From NCBI GenBank assembly GCA_016207765.1, contig JACQOY010000025.1, positions 1 through 10,039 on the forward strand: DNA of 10,039 nt, read 5' to 3'. Position 1 is the stretch's first letter, and every line of letters starts with the position of its first letter. Origin of the DNA: Deltaproteobacteria bacterium (GTDB taxonomy: Bacteria; UBA10199; SBBF01). This document shows positions 1 through 6,764 of this stretch, one piece after another. Position numbers and translations under genes: made by a program. The notes below the pieces were generated by a model. The model did no database searches and had not been told where the DNA came from. It worked only from the letters and a program-made list of their open reading frames with translations.

Positions 1-18
1 CAAAGGAGCGTTTTGCCC

Positions 19-1329
19 ATGCGTCTGAAGCTTAGAGGAAAGAAAAATCTCCACGGTCAAAAGGTGTGGTCGATTTACGCGGTCGATCACGCTTTTGGCA
101 CACGTCGAGAAAAACTCTACAAGTCACTGGGCCCTGTCCCGAAAGCCCTTGCCGTAAAGATTTTCGAGCAATCAAAGATTTCCACCGTCTGCAATGAAGA
201 AAATATCCGGCAAAACGTCGATGTTCCCTTTGAGCAGGTCTGCGACGAATACCTCGAACGGAAATGCCGCCCGCCCCATAAGGTTCAGGCCACGTATAAA
301 ATGAACGTGGTGACTTTCCGGCCGATCAAACGGGTCATGCAGAAGGTGTTCGATAAGTTCCAACCCTATCGAACCAACAAGACAATCTGGATTCACGCGG
401 TTACCATTCCGGTTCTGGATGGCTACAAGGTAACCCGAAAAGAGGAAGGGGTCTCCAACCGGACGATCAATATCGAATTGAACCTCATCCGGTGCGCAAT
501 CAAATACGCCCTTGAGGCAAACTACCTCATCCGCTTCCCTCTCCTTCAGTTTAAAAATCTCCCCGAAGAGCAACCCAAGCGGGCCTGGTGCGAAGATATT
601 GCCGAGATTGACCGGTTGATAGCCGCCGTTGACTGCCCGCAGACGAAACTCAAACTGAAGCTCGGTTTTGAGGCGGGATTGCGAAGAAGTGAAATACTCC
701 GGCTTAAACTGGAAAACATCGACTTGGAGCGGCGTCTCTTCACCGTTTATGGGGAAAAGGAAAATCGCTTTAAGGAAATTCCCATCGGTGAGGAAATGGC
801 TACCCTGCTCAATCCTCTCATGACCATGCGTTACGAAAAAGACGGCTACAAGCTTCATCCCCGCACGGGACATCAAAAGGTTTATCTTTTCTGTCATGAG
901 AACGGGGAACCATTCAAAAGCTTTGGGACCGGCTGGTACAAGGCCAAGAAGACAGCCGGTATCACTCGAAAGCTTGGCCCCCATAGTATGAGACACACGT
1001 TTGCGTCACATCTTTTGCAAGGCGGGGCTAATCCTGTCGATGTCTCGAAGATGCTTGGTCACGCAAAGGTCAGCACGACGCTCGATATTTACGGCCACAG
1101 TTCCCGTGAAGGAAGGCTAAAGGCCTTTGAGAAACTTCCCTACCTCCGTAGGGCACCGGCACAAGTAATTCCGCTTCGAAAAGTGGTCAACGGGCCTGAT
1201 TTTTCCGAGCGGGGGAGTAAATGGGGAGTAAATCCAAATGGGGGGTCGGCGGAAAACGTATTTAACTACTTGAAATTCTTTGGAGCGGGCGGAGGGAATC
1301 GAACCCTCACACTCAGCTTGGGAAGCTGA
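19..1329 (+). CDS. Tyrosine recombinase (phage/island integrase)
   Basis: Site-specific recombinase that would integrate and excise a mobile element by strand exchange at a tRNA-Gly site. Numbering from the ATG at 19 (436 aa), the C-terminal catalytic domain shows the family residues: first Arg in GLRRSE (R222), beta-strand Lys in GEKEN (K247), HSMR box (H322, R325), LGH (H348) and nucleophile Tyr in LDIYGH (Y358). An N-terminal SAM-like core-binding region precedes it (about 70-175). The ATG is preferred over an in-frame TTG at 13 because AAGGAG at 3-8 lies 10 nt before the ATG but only 4 nt before the TTG. The last 15 residues (from GAGGGNRT) are the antisense of tRNA-Gly, so the stop codon lies inside the tRNA gene. 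The native element form may end differently. The gene reads toward the attachment site, which puts the element body left of the window. Confidence 0.93.
   Translation: MRLKLRGKKNLHGQKVWSIYAVDHAFGTRREKLYKSLGPVPKALAVKIFEQSKISTVCNEENIRQNVDVPFEQVCDEYLERKCRPPHKVQATYKMNVVTFRPIKRVMQKVFDKFQPYRTNKTIWIHAVTIPVLDGYKVTRKEEGVSNRTINIELNLIRCAIKYALEANYLIRFPLLQFKNLPEEQPKRAWCEDIAEIDRLIAAVDCPQTKLKLKLGFEAGLRRSEILRLKLENIDLERRLFTVYGEKENRFKEIPIGEEMATLLNPLMTMRYEKDGYKLHPRTGHQKVYLFCHENGEPFKSFGTGWYKAKKTAGITRKLGPHSMRHTFASHLLQGGANPVDVSKMLGHAKVSTTLDIYGHSSREGRLKAFEKLPYLRRAPAQVIPLRKVVNGPDFSERGSKWGVNPNGGSAENVFNYLKFFGAGGGNRTLTLSLGS
1212..1233 (+). repeat. Tandem 11-bp direct repeat near the att site
   Basis: GGGGAGTAAAT occurs twice back to back (1212-1222 and 1223-1233), followed at 1237-1245 by a partial AAATGGGGG. 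It lies in the last codons of the integrase gene, downstream of the catalytic domain and about 50 bases from the tRNA end. Short direct repeats beside an attachment site can be arm-type sites for the integrase or an excisionase; that role is inference only. The encoded tail (GSKWGVNP) is outside the conserved recombinase fold. Confidence 0.5.
1281..1329. other. Probable att half-site of an integrated element (tRNA-Gly 3' end)
   Basis: An integrase gene ends inside the 3' half of an intact tRNA gene, the common arrangement for elements that recombine at the T-arm or anticodon arm and restore the tRNA at one junction. The exact crossover cannot be placed because the direct-repeat copy of the tRNA 3' end is not in the window. 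It should lie left of base 1. The boundary is therefore inferred from gene layout, not from a seen repeat pair. Confidence 0.6.
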
Positions 1330-1354
1330 TATGCTACCACTACATCACGCCCGC
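1281..1354 (-). tRNA. tRNA-Gly (anticodon CCC), CCA encoded
   Basis: On the minus strand a complete cloverleaf folds by eye. It has a 7-bp acceptor stem (GCGGGCG with CGCCCGC), a D-arm with a 4-bp stem and GGTA loop, anticodon stem TCAGC/GCTGA around loop TTCCCAA (anticodon CCC), a 4-nt variable region, T-stem GAGGG/CCCTC with loop TTCGATT, discriminator T and an encoded CCA at 1283-1281. It reads codon GGG. It lies downstream of ppx on the same strand, 35 bases away, so it could be co-transcribed with that operon. Its 3' half overlaps the end of the integrase gene and serves as the likely attachment site; the tRNA is intact. Confidence 0.95.
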
Positions 1355-1389
1355 CTGTAACAAACTTGTTTCTTAACCCATTAGAGAAT

Positions 1390-2337
1390 TTATTTCAAAT
1401 ACTTCTGACAAAACACCCCGTACCTCAAACCCCGGTCCGAAATAATCACCTTGTCCTGTTTGAAGTAACTCAAGATCTCGTTCAACAGCAATGCCCCCGA
1501 AAGGATCACATCGGCCCGAAGCGGCTCCAAGCCGGGAAGTTTTTGCCGTTCCTTGAGTGTTTTGGGGAGAAGAAGATTGATGATCCCCTCGAGATCCTTT
1601 TTTTTAAGGGTTAATCCGTGGACCTTGGCAGGATCGTAGACCTCCATTTTCCGGTGCATGGCGGCCAGGGTAGTGGCGGTTCCCGCCGTGGCCACCAGAA
1701 CCGACCCGGCCGGATTGAAAGCGGGGGGATAAAAATCGTCAAGCTCATCCTTGAGCGTATTTTTTATCGCCTTGAGGCATCTATCGAAATCAGTTTTCGA
1801 CAGCGGATCGCTCTGGGCATAGAGTTCCGTCAGGCGAACGGTTCCCAGTTGCAGGCTGATCACCGTTTCAGGGTTGGTTTTTTTGGCCGACTGAGGGCCG
1901 GTGATGATCTCGGTGGAGCCCCCGCCGATGTCCACGACAATCAGTTTTTTCTTGTTTCCGCCGAAATCCTTCCAGGCGGCGGAAAAGGTGTGCCGGGCCT
2001 CTTCCTCCCCCGAAATGATGTTGATCTTGAAACCGCACTCCTTTTCCGTTTTTTCGATAAACACCGACGCGTTGGCGGCGTAGCGGAAGGCCGCAGTTCC
2101 AACGGCGGTGATTTTTTTCACATCGTGTTCGTCACAGGTTTTCTTGAAACGGAGCAGGACGGAAAATGTCCTCTGCATTGCTTCCGAGAGGAAAAAATGG
2201 TTGTCGGTCAATCCCTGACCCAGACGGGTGATGCAGGCCTCGTCGCGGATGACCCTGATTTTGCCTTTGGACTGCGGCTCGGCGATCAGCAGAATAAGGG
2301 TGTTAGTGCCGATGTCGATGACGGCGTTTTTCATCAT
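1390..2337 (-). CDS. Ppx/GppA family exopolyphosphatase / (p)ppGpp phosphohydrolase
   Basis: Cytoplasmic ASKHA-fold phosphatase that would remove terminal phosphate from polyphosphate or convert pppGpp to ppGpp. Numbering from the ATG at 2337 (315 aa): phosphate-1 loop IDIGTNT (7-13), GTAAFR (80-85), GEEEAR (110-115) with the family's catalytic Glu, phosphate-2 loop VDIGGGSTEI (135-144), LGTVRLTE (164-171), an adenosine-type AGTATTLAA, then DRGLRYGV near the end. The length matches the short, two-domain form without the HD-like C-terminal extension of E. coli Ppx. ATG 2337 overlaps the tolB stop as ATGA; a second ATG lies one codon on, and a longer frame back to 2370 would run into tolB. Translational coupling to tolB is likely. 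Substrate preference between polyP and pppGpp cannot be told from the motifs. Confidence 0.9.
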   Translation of the reverse strand: MMKNAVIDIGTNTLILLIAEPQSKGKIRVIRDEACITRLGQGLTDNHFFLSEAMQRTFSVLLRFKKTCDEHDVKKITAVGTAAFRYAANASVFIEKTEKECGFKINIISGEEEARHTFSAAWKDFGGNKKKLIVVDIGGGSTEIITGPQSAKKTNPETVISLQLGTVRLTELYAQSDPLSKTDFDRCLKAIKNTLKDELDDFYPPAFNPAGSVLVATAGTATTLAAMHRKMEVYDPAKVHGLTLKKKDLEGIINLLLPKTLKERQKLPGLEPLRADVILSGALLLNEILSYFKQDKVIISDRGLRYGVFCQKYLK

Positions 2338-3614
2338 TTCAGCCGGGGACCCCAGTCGGGATTGATGCATCCCCCGGTATTCGGGATCAGCGTTTGATTG
2401 TTCCCGTCATCGAGCATGACATAGATGCCCGAGGCGCCGGCGCGGGCGGATGAGAAAGAGATGTAACGGCTGTCGGGGGACCAGGTGGGGGATTCGTTGT
2501 TTCCCTCGTCGCGCGTCAGGCGCTGGATCAACGAGCCGTCGGAGTTCATCATGAATACGTCAAAGGCCCCGCGGTCGCGGGCGGTAAAAACGATTTTGGA
2601 GCCGTCCGGCGACCAGTCGGGCTGATCGTTCTGGTAGCCGGTATAGGTGAGACGGGCATTGCCGCCCCCATTGGCGCCGGTGACAAAAAGATGAAGATTG
2701 CCCGCCCGTTCGGAGGCGAAAACAAGCCGCGAGCCGTCCGGCGACCAGGAGGGGGAAAGATCGATGTTCAAGACATTGGTGATCCGCCGGATGGTTTTTC
2801 CGGAGCGGTTCATCAGATAAAGCTCGGTATCGCCCGAAACCGAGCTGGCATAGGCGATCGAGTCCCCTCCCGGCGAAAAGGCGGGGGTGATGTTGGTTGC
2901 CTTGTTGTGGGTGAGTTGTTTTAATCCCCCGCCGCTGGAATTGACCGTGTAAATTTCCGGAAACCGGCTCTGAAACGACGTAAAGGCGATGGAGCCGCCG
3001 TCCGGCGCCCAGTTGGGGGAGATACTGTTTCCCTTTATTTTGGCGACATACCGCTGGCGGGTGGCGTCGATGCCGGTGATAAATATCTGGCGGGCCCCCT
3101 GTTTTCCGCAGGCGGCCGTGATTTCACTGTTAAATGGCCCCAGTGATCCGGTCAGGGCCTTCATCAACTCGTCCATAAAACGGTGAATGGCGACGGGAAA
3201 ATCCTTTTTGCCGACAGTGTACTGTTTTCCCACAAGCAACTGGCGGGTCTGCGTGTCGTAGAGGCGCATTTCCAGAAGAAGCTTTCCCCCTTTTTCTTCG
3301 ACAATCCCTTTCACCAGGGCGAAGGCCTCAATGGAGGTCCACTTGGTGAAATTGATGGTTTCGACGTCGGTGTCTCCCCCCAAAAAAGAGGTTTCGTCCA
3401 ATACCTTGAAAATGCCGGCTATATCCAGGTCGTTGCGGAAAAGTTCGGTAATTTCGCCGGTTAGCGAACTGTGTTTTCCCTTGACCGTCACAAATTCGGG
3501 AACCGCAATGGGAAATTTTCTTTCCGAGGCCTCTTCGAGGAGAATGTAAATTTTGGCCTGGGCCGCTATCGGCAGGAACAGGGCGAACAAAAGGGGAAGA
3601 ATTTTTTTCATCAT
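2334..3614 (-). CDS. tolB: TolB, periplasmic beta-propeller of the Tol system
   Basis: Periplasmic partner of the Tol-Pal complex, which links inner and outer membrane and supports outer-membrane constriction at division. Numbering from ATG 3614 (426 aa): a Sec signal peptide with a KK n-region, a hydrophobic core and an AQA cleavage site after residue 20. Then comes a TolB N-terminal domain to about residue 150, followed by at least five WD40-like TolB propeller repeats of the form SPxWSPDGxxIxF. The start was chosen because AGGAG at 3626-3622 lies 7 nt before ATG 3614; an in-frame ATG at 3635 would put seven extra polar residues before the signal peptide and overlap the upstream gene. It follows the tolA-like gene by 17 nt and overlaps ppx by 4 nt. 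Length is normal for TolB (about 430). Confidence 0.95.
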   Translation of the reverse strand: MMKKILPLLFALFLPIAAQAKIYILLEEASERKFPIAVPEFVTVKGKHSSLTGEITELFRNDLDIAGIFKVLDETSFLGGDTDVETINFTKWTSIEAFALVKGIVEEKGGKLLLEMRLYDTQTRQLLVGKQYTVGKKDFPVAIHRFMDELMKALTGSLGPFNSEITAACGKQGARQIFITGIDATRQRYVAKIKGNSISPNWAPDGGSIAFTSFQSRFPEIYTVNSSGGGLKQLTHNKATNITPAFSPGGDSIAYASSVSGDTELYLMNRSGKTIRRITNVLNIDLSPSWSPDGSRLVFASERAGNLHLFVTGANGGGNARLTYTGYQNDQPDWSPDGSKIVFTARDRGAFDVFMMNSDGSLIQRLTRDEGNNESPTWSPDSRYISFSSARAGASGIYVMLDDGNNQTLIPNTGGCINPDWGPRLK

Positions 3615-3631
3615 GTTTTGGCTCCTATGAA

Positions 3632-4459
3632 TCACCGGGAAAAGGAACCTAATACAGTTCGGGGGTTGAATTCAATCAAAAACCCTTCGGTGAGCGCCTC
3701 GTCCTTGATCTCCTCCGGGGGAGGGGGAAAAGGGGCCGACCGTTCGACCGCGCGCATGGCGGACAGGTCAAACGATGGATCGTCCGACTTCAATTCATAC
3801 TCGGTCCGGATGATGCTTCCGACGGAATCGATCAGGACGGTAATCTGCGTGCGGAGCTGTTTCCCTTCCTCCAGCGCCTTGGGGGTGGTGATCCATTCCT
3901 GGTTGATCTTCTTTTTCACCGCCTCGTAGTAGGCGATCAGCGCCGGATTGGTTTCGCCGTCCTGAATATCCATCGATCCATAGGGGGATTGGCCGGCCCC
4001 CTCTTTTTCAATCTGCGCCGCTTCGATTTGAACCTCCCTCTTTTCCAATTGTTCCTGCACGCGGGCCAAGGCCTCCTCCATTTTCCGGTCGCTCTCCGAT
4101 TTTCTTGAAATCCCCCCCTTTTCAGCCGTTTTTTTGGTGACCGGGGGGGTCTCAACGGCCTGCTTCTTTTTTACCGGCGATTCAAACGTGGTTTTGTCCC
4201 TGGCCTTCTCTTTGGCCTTGGTGACATCTTTAAGAGCCTCTTTTTGCTCCCGGATGGTCGACTCGGGCATCCCTTTGGCTTTCTTGTAGGGGGAAGGGCT
4301 CGGCTCCTCGCCGGTGCCCTTGGTCAGTTTGATCCAGGTGATCTTGGTTTTTTTTTCGGGAAAGAGATTAAAAAAGCCTGGGGATAAGAGGATAAAAAGA
4401 AACAGGGCTATGTGGACCCCAACCGAGATCCACAAAAATTTTCGAAAGACGATGGGCAT
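3632..4459 (-). CDS. tolA: TolA/TonB-like energy-transducing protein
   Basis: Predicted inner-membrane protein spanning the periplasm, coupling the TolQ-TolR motor to outer-membrane partners. In 275 aa: a short cytoplasmic N-terminus, one transmembrane helix at about 8-30, a Lys/Pro/Glu-rich extended region at about 35-120, a charged helical stretch likely forming coiled coil (about 122-155), then a TonB/TolA C-terminal-type domain at about 171-267. That domain contains the telltale SDDPSFDLSAMRAVERSAPFPPPP-like segment (residues 216-238). It is much shorter than E. coli TolA (421 aa), mainly in the helical middle. Assignment as TolA rather than TonB rests on position between tolR and tolB. 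It starts 13 nt after the tolR stop with no strong Shine-Dalgarno, so it probably depends on coupling. Confidence 0.85.
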   Translation of the reverse strand: MPIVFRKFLWISVGVHIALFLFILLSPGFFNLFPEKKTKITWIKLTKGTGEEPSPSPYKKAKGMPESTIREQKEALKDVTKAKEKARDKTTFESPVKKKQAVETPPVTKKTAEKGGISRKSESDRKMEEALARVQEQLEKREVQIEAAQIEKEGAGQSPYGSMDIQDGETNPALIAYYEAVKKKINQEWITTPKALEEGKQLRTQITVLIDSVGSIIRTEYELKSDDPSFDLSAMRAVERSAPFPPPPEEIKDEALTEGFLIEFNPRTVLGSFSR

Positions 4460-4472
4460 GGGTTTTTGGTTT

Positions 4473-4928
4473 TCACCGCCGTGATTTTGGCTTCTCTTTC
4501 GGTTGGGCCTCGCTTTCCGGAAGGGTTATCATCCCGACCCGTTCGATCCCTGCCTTCTGGCTGATGGCCATCACCTGGACGACGTACCCGTACTCGATTC
4601 CCTTGTCGGCCCGGAGGTAGATTTCCTTTTTTTCCTTGTTTTCAAAAATGGCTCTCAGTTTCTCCTCAAGGGTCTGGATGGTGTAGATGGTGTCCCTGTC
4701 ATCCCCCAGAAAGATTTTTCCCTCATTGTCGATGGCCACGATGAAATCCTCCTTGGTGGCCGAAACCGCCGCGGCGTTCACCTCCGGCAGATCGATGTCG
4801 ACCCCCTGTTGCAAAAGGGGCGCGGCCACCATGAAGATGATCAGGAGAACCAGCATAATGTCCACGAGGGGCACGATGTTTATTTCGGCAAGGGCCGTTT
4901 GTCCGGCGCCGTGATGTTGAAGCTTCAT
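4473..4928 (-). CDS. tolR: TolR/ExbD family proton-channel subunit
   Basis: Inner-membrane component that, with TolQ, uses proton motive force to drive the TolA arm. 151 aa: a short cytoplasmic start, one transmembrane helix at about 18-40 in the segment INIVPLVDIMLVLLIIFM with the essential membrane Asp at D23, then a periplasmic ExbD/TolR domain to about 138 (ending in AGIERVGMIT, a typical TolR close) and a basic tail. The ATG overlaps the tolQ stop as ATGA, and AGGAGG at 4944-4939 lies within the end of tolQ, 10 nt before the start. ExbD-like naming is possible, but the tolB neighbour favours TolR. Confidence 0.93.
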   Translation of the reverse strand: MKLQHHGAGQTALAEINIVPLVDIMLVLLIIFMVAAPLLQQGVDIDLPEVNAAAVSATKEDFIVAIDNEGKIFLGDDRDTIYTIQTLEEKLRAIFENKEKKEIYLRADKGIEYGYVVQVMAISQKAGIERVGMITLPESEAQPKEKPKSRR

Positions 4929-5632
4929 GAGGCGATTTCCTCCTCAATTTTCGAAACGAGATCGTCGGAAAAGAGGTCCATCATTTTGATGACGATTTTG
5001 ATCCGGTGAACAAAGTGGTTATAGGCGATAACGGCCGGAATGGCGGCCGCCAAGCCGATGGCGGTGGCGATAAGCGCCTCCGAAATATAGGGCCCCACGG
5101 TGGCCAAAGACGAGGAACCCGCCTTTCCAATGGCCCAGAAGGCGGTGAGGATCCCCCAGACCGTTCCAAACAGGCCGATAAACGGGGCGGCGGAGGCGGT
5201 GGTGGCCAGAAAAGGGGTGTATTGTTCGAGTTTGTAGATTTCTTCCTCACGGGTTTGGGCCAGACGCTGGACAATGGAATCACGTTCCAACTGGCCTGTT
5301 TTTCCCCTCTTTTTAAGCAGGGGGGCTACCTGCATGGCGACCTGATAAATCTCGTAGAGCGGACCCGATCGAACCCCTTTTTGATTGACCACATCCTGAA
5401 GCGATTTGGACTGGGAGAAGGCGTTCCAGAACGACTGGGAGTCCCCCTGGGCCTGTTTTACCTGGCGATATTTGTAGAAAATGATCGCCCAACTCACGAT
5501 TGAGAAGAACATGAGAACCAAAAGGGTGAATTTGACAATTGGATCGGCATCCAAAACGAGGCTCAAGAAACTTTTCTCCTGAAGCGTTGCTTCCGCTTCA
5601 ATTTGGGCCAATAGGGGGAACAGATGCAACAT
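4925..5632 (-). CDS. tolQ: TolQ/ExbB family proton-channel subunit
   Basis: MotA/TolQ/ExbB-family inner-membrane protein forming the proton-driven motor with TolR. 235 aa: a periplasmic N-terminus, a first transmembrane helix at about 32-53, a cytoplasmic loop at about 55-140 with LEQYTPFLATTASAAPFIGL leading into helix 2 (FIGLFGTVWGIL), then helix 3 at about 182-206 in the segment ISEALIATAIGLAAAIPAVIAYN. These are the hallmark family motifs. AAAGGAG at 5647-5641 sits 8 nt before the ATG and is the best ribosome site in the operon. It is the first gene after the promoter at 5923-5950 and so has an unusually long, hairpin-filled leader of about 280 nt. Confidence 0.94.
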   Translation of the reverse strand: MLHLFPLLAQIEAEATLQEKSFLSLVLDADPIVKFTLLVLMFFSIVSWAIIFYKYRQVKQAQGDSQSFWNAFSQSKSLQDVVNQKGVRSGPLYEIYQVAMQVAPLLKKRGKTGQLERDSIVQRLAQTREEEIYKLEQYTPFLATTASAAPFIGLFGTVWGILTAFWAIGKAGSSSLATVGPYISEALIATAIGLAAAIPAVIAYNHFVHRIKIVIKMMDLFSDDLVSKIEEEIAS

Positions 5633-5669
5633 AGTTTTGACTCCTTTCGGTTCGCTGATTTAAAAGTCG

Positions 5670-5910
5670 GTAACTACTCACCCCTTAAGGGGTGAGGTTC
5701 TTTTAGCCGGGGGCTTCTAGCCCCCGGGAAAATGTCAGGCAAAATGATTTTTGCCCTGGAAGGGCAAGGTCAATTATCGTTAACGTCGCCCTTTCAGGGC
5801 TGTTGATGTTTTGTTTCATTTCCATTCCGGGGGTTTTCACCCCCGGCTCAAGGAACTTGCCCCTCTGGGGCCTATTTTTTCTCTACTTTTTGGGGCGTCT
5901 GAGTAGTTAC
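5670..5910. repeat. 241-base six-hairpin element closed by an 11-bp inverted repeat
   Basis: A non-coding block bounded by GTAACTACTCA (5670-5680) and its exact reverse complement TGAGTAGTTAC (5900-5910). Inside are six near-perfect hairpins. (1) A 20-nt palindrome at 5677-5696. (2) CCGGGGGCT / AGCCCCCGG at 5707-5727, loop TCT. (3) TTGCCCT / AGGGCAA at 5751-5767, loop GGA. (4) GCCCT / AGGGC at 5788-5800, loop TTC. (5) CCGGGGGT / ACCCCCGG at 5827-5846, loop TTTC. (6) GCCCC / GGGGC at 5859-5871, loop TCT. The block contains no plausible gene. Such clusters of different small GC hairpins resemble palindrome-rich non-autonomous elements of the REP/RAYT or IS200/IS605 kind, which are moved by a transposase in trans; that identity is inference. 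As RNA in the minus direction it is the tolQ leader. Confidence 0.8.
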
Positions 5911-5922
5911 AAAAGCTGGGGA

Positions 5923-5950
5923 ATTATAGTGAGGCGCCCCCAAAAATCAA
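5923..5950 (-). promoter_or_regulatory. Sigma70-type promoter for the tol operon
   Basis: On the minus strand, TTGATT (5950-5945) and a perfect TATAAT (5928-5923) are separated by 16 nt. The -35 box begins just after the murU stop codon. Initiation is expected near 5917-5914, a few bases upstream of the first arm of the 11-bp inverted repeat. The whole hairpin block would then be leader RNA for tolQ. Confidence 0.65.
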
Positions 5951-5956
5951 TGCCTA

Positions 5957-6739
5957 TCAATGGGATCTTTTCTTTTTTCGGCTCAATATCTTCCTGAATT
6001 CTTCCAAGTGGTTATTATAGCTCAATCTGATTTTTGACTGTTTGAAGAGACGATTTGTTTTTTGCCATCTCTCCTTGGTGCCGAGGTCATTCCAATATCC
6101 TTTTTGAAAGAAGGCCGCAAGTTGTTCTCCCTTTTGCAAACGGGGGATATAATTGTCGCGGATGATGCATGCCTTGACCCCCCTTTTTTGATTTTTGAAA
6201 AAACGCCGGTCAAGAAGATGCACTCCTGTAAAAAACGTTTCATCGTATTTTTTGCCGTTTTTGGGTTGTTGAAGGATGGAAACGATTTCTCTTTCCCGAT
6301 TGGTGTAAAGAATTCCGTAATGACGGGCCAATCGGCTTTTAATAACCACCAGCGTGGCATATGGTTTTTGCCTTCGATGAAGCTTCATCAGGTGCTCAAG
6401 CGGCAGATCGGTGATGATATCGCCGTTTAACACCAGAAAGGGGCCGTTTTTGAGGAATTTTTCCGCCTTTTTGATGCCGCCGCCGGTGCCGAGGATTTTT
6501 TTCTCCGTCGAATAGGTGAAGTGAAAGCCGAATTTTTTGCCGGTGCCGAGGAGATTTTTGATCTTTTGCCCCAGATAATGGAGATTGATGACTACGTCCC
6601 TGATACCGTGTTTTTTCAACAGGGCCAGATTGTAAAAAATCAGCGGAATCCCATTGACCGGAATGAGCGGTTTCGGGATCCGATAGGTCAGCGGGCGAAG
6701 CCGGGTTCCAAACCCGGCGGCTAAAAGCATTGCTTTCAT
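5957..6739 (-). CDS. murU: MurU-like N-acetylmuramate-1-phosphate uridylyltransferase (NDP-sugar pyrophosphorylase)
   Basis: Cytoplasmic GT-A-fold nucleotidyltransferase, likely joining UTP and MurNAc-1-phosphate into UDP-MurNAc in peptidoglycan recycling. 260 aa: the nucleotide-binding N-terminus LAAGFGTRLRPLT (6-18) and PKPLIPV (22-28), LGTGGGIKKA (83-92), metal-binding NGD (105-107), and GYWNDLGTKERW close to the C-terminal end of the fold. About 30 residues of basic C-terminal tail extend beyond the usual MurU length. AAAGG at 6750-6746 lies 6 nt before the ATG. The substrate is inferred mainly from the AmgK-like gene at 8968-10011, the usual partner. By motif alone a GlmU/RfbA-like or heptose guanylyltransferase cannot be excluded. 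It follows the DUF1016 gene by 25 nt and could be read from that operon's promoter. Confidence 0.8.
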   Translation of the reverse strand: MKAMLLAAGFGTRLRPLTYRIPKPLIPVNGIPLIFYNLALLKKHGIRDVVINLHYLGQKIKNLLGTGKKFGFHFTYSTEKKILGTGGGIKKAEKFLKNGPFLVLNGDIITDLPLEHLMKLHRRQKPYATLVVIKSRLARHYGILYTNREREIVSILQQPKNGKKYDETFFTGVHLLDRRFFKNQKRGVKACIIRDNYIPRLQKGEQLAAFFQKGYWNDLGTKERWQKTNRLFKQSKIRLSYNNHLEEFRKILSRKKKRSH

Positions 6740-6764
6740 TGTATACCTTTCTCTGGCGGCACTT

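Noticed and set aside
13..18. TTG at 13 as the integrase start
   Set aside because: Only 4 nt from the ribosome site; ATG at 19 has better spacing and a better start codon.
172..996. Minus-strand open frame of about 274 codons
   Set aside because: Antisense to the integrase catalytic domain, which has all the expected catalytic residues.
1618..2397. Plus-strand open frame of about 259 codons
   Set aside because: Antisense to ppx and the end of tolB; low-complexity Gly/Arg-rich translation and no ribosome site worth noting.
5859..5883. GCCCC/GGGGC hairpin followed by TTTTTT as a plus-strand intrinsic terminator
   Set aside because: The shape fits, but no plus-strand gene ends upstream, and the stem is better explained as one unit of the hairpin block.
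5670..5910. Hairpin block as a CRISPR array
   Set aside because: The hairpins differ in sequence and spacing; there is no constant repeat with variable spacers and no cas gene.
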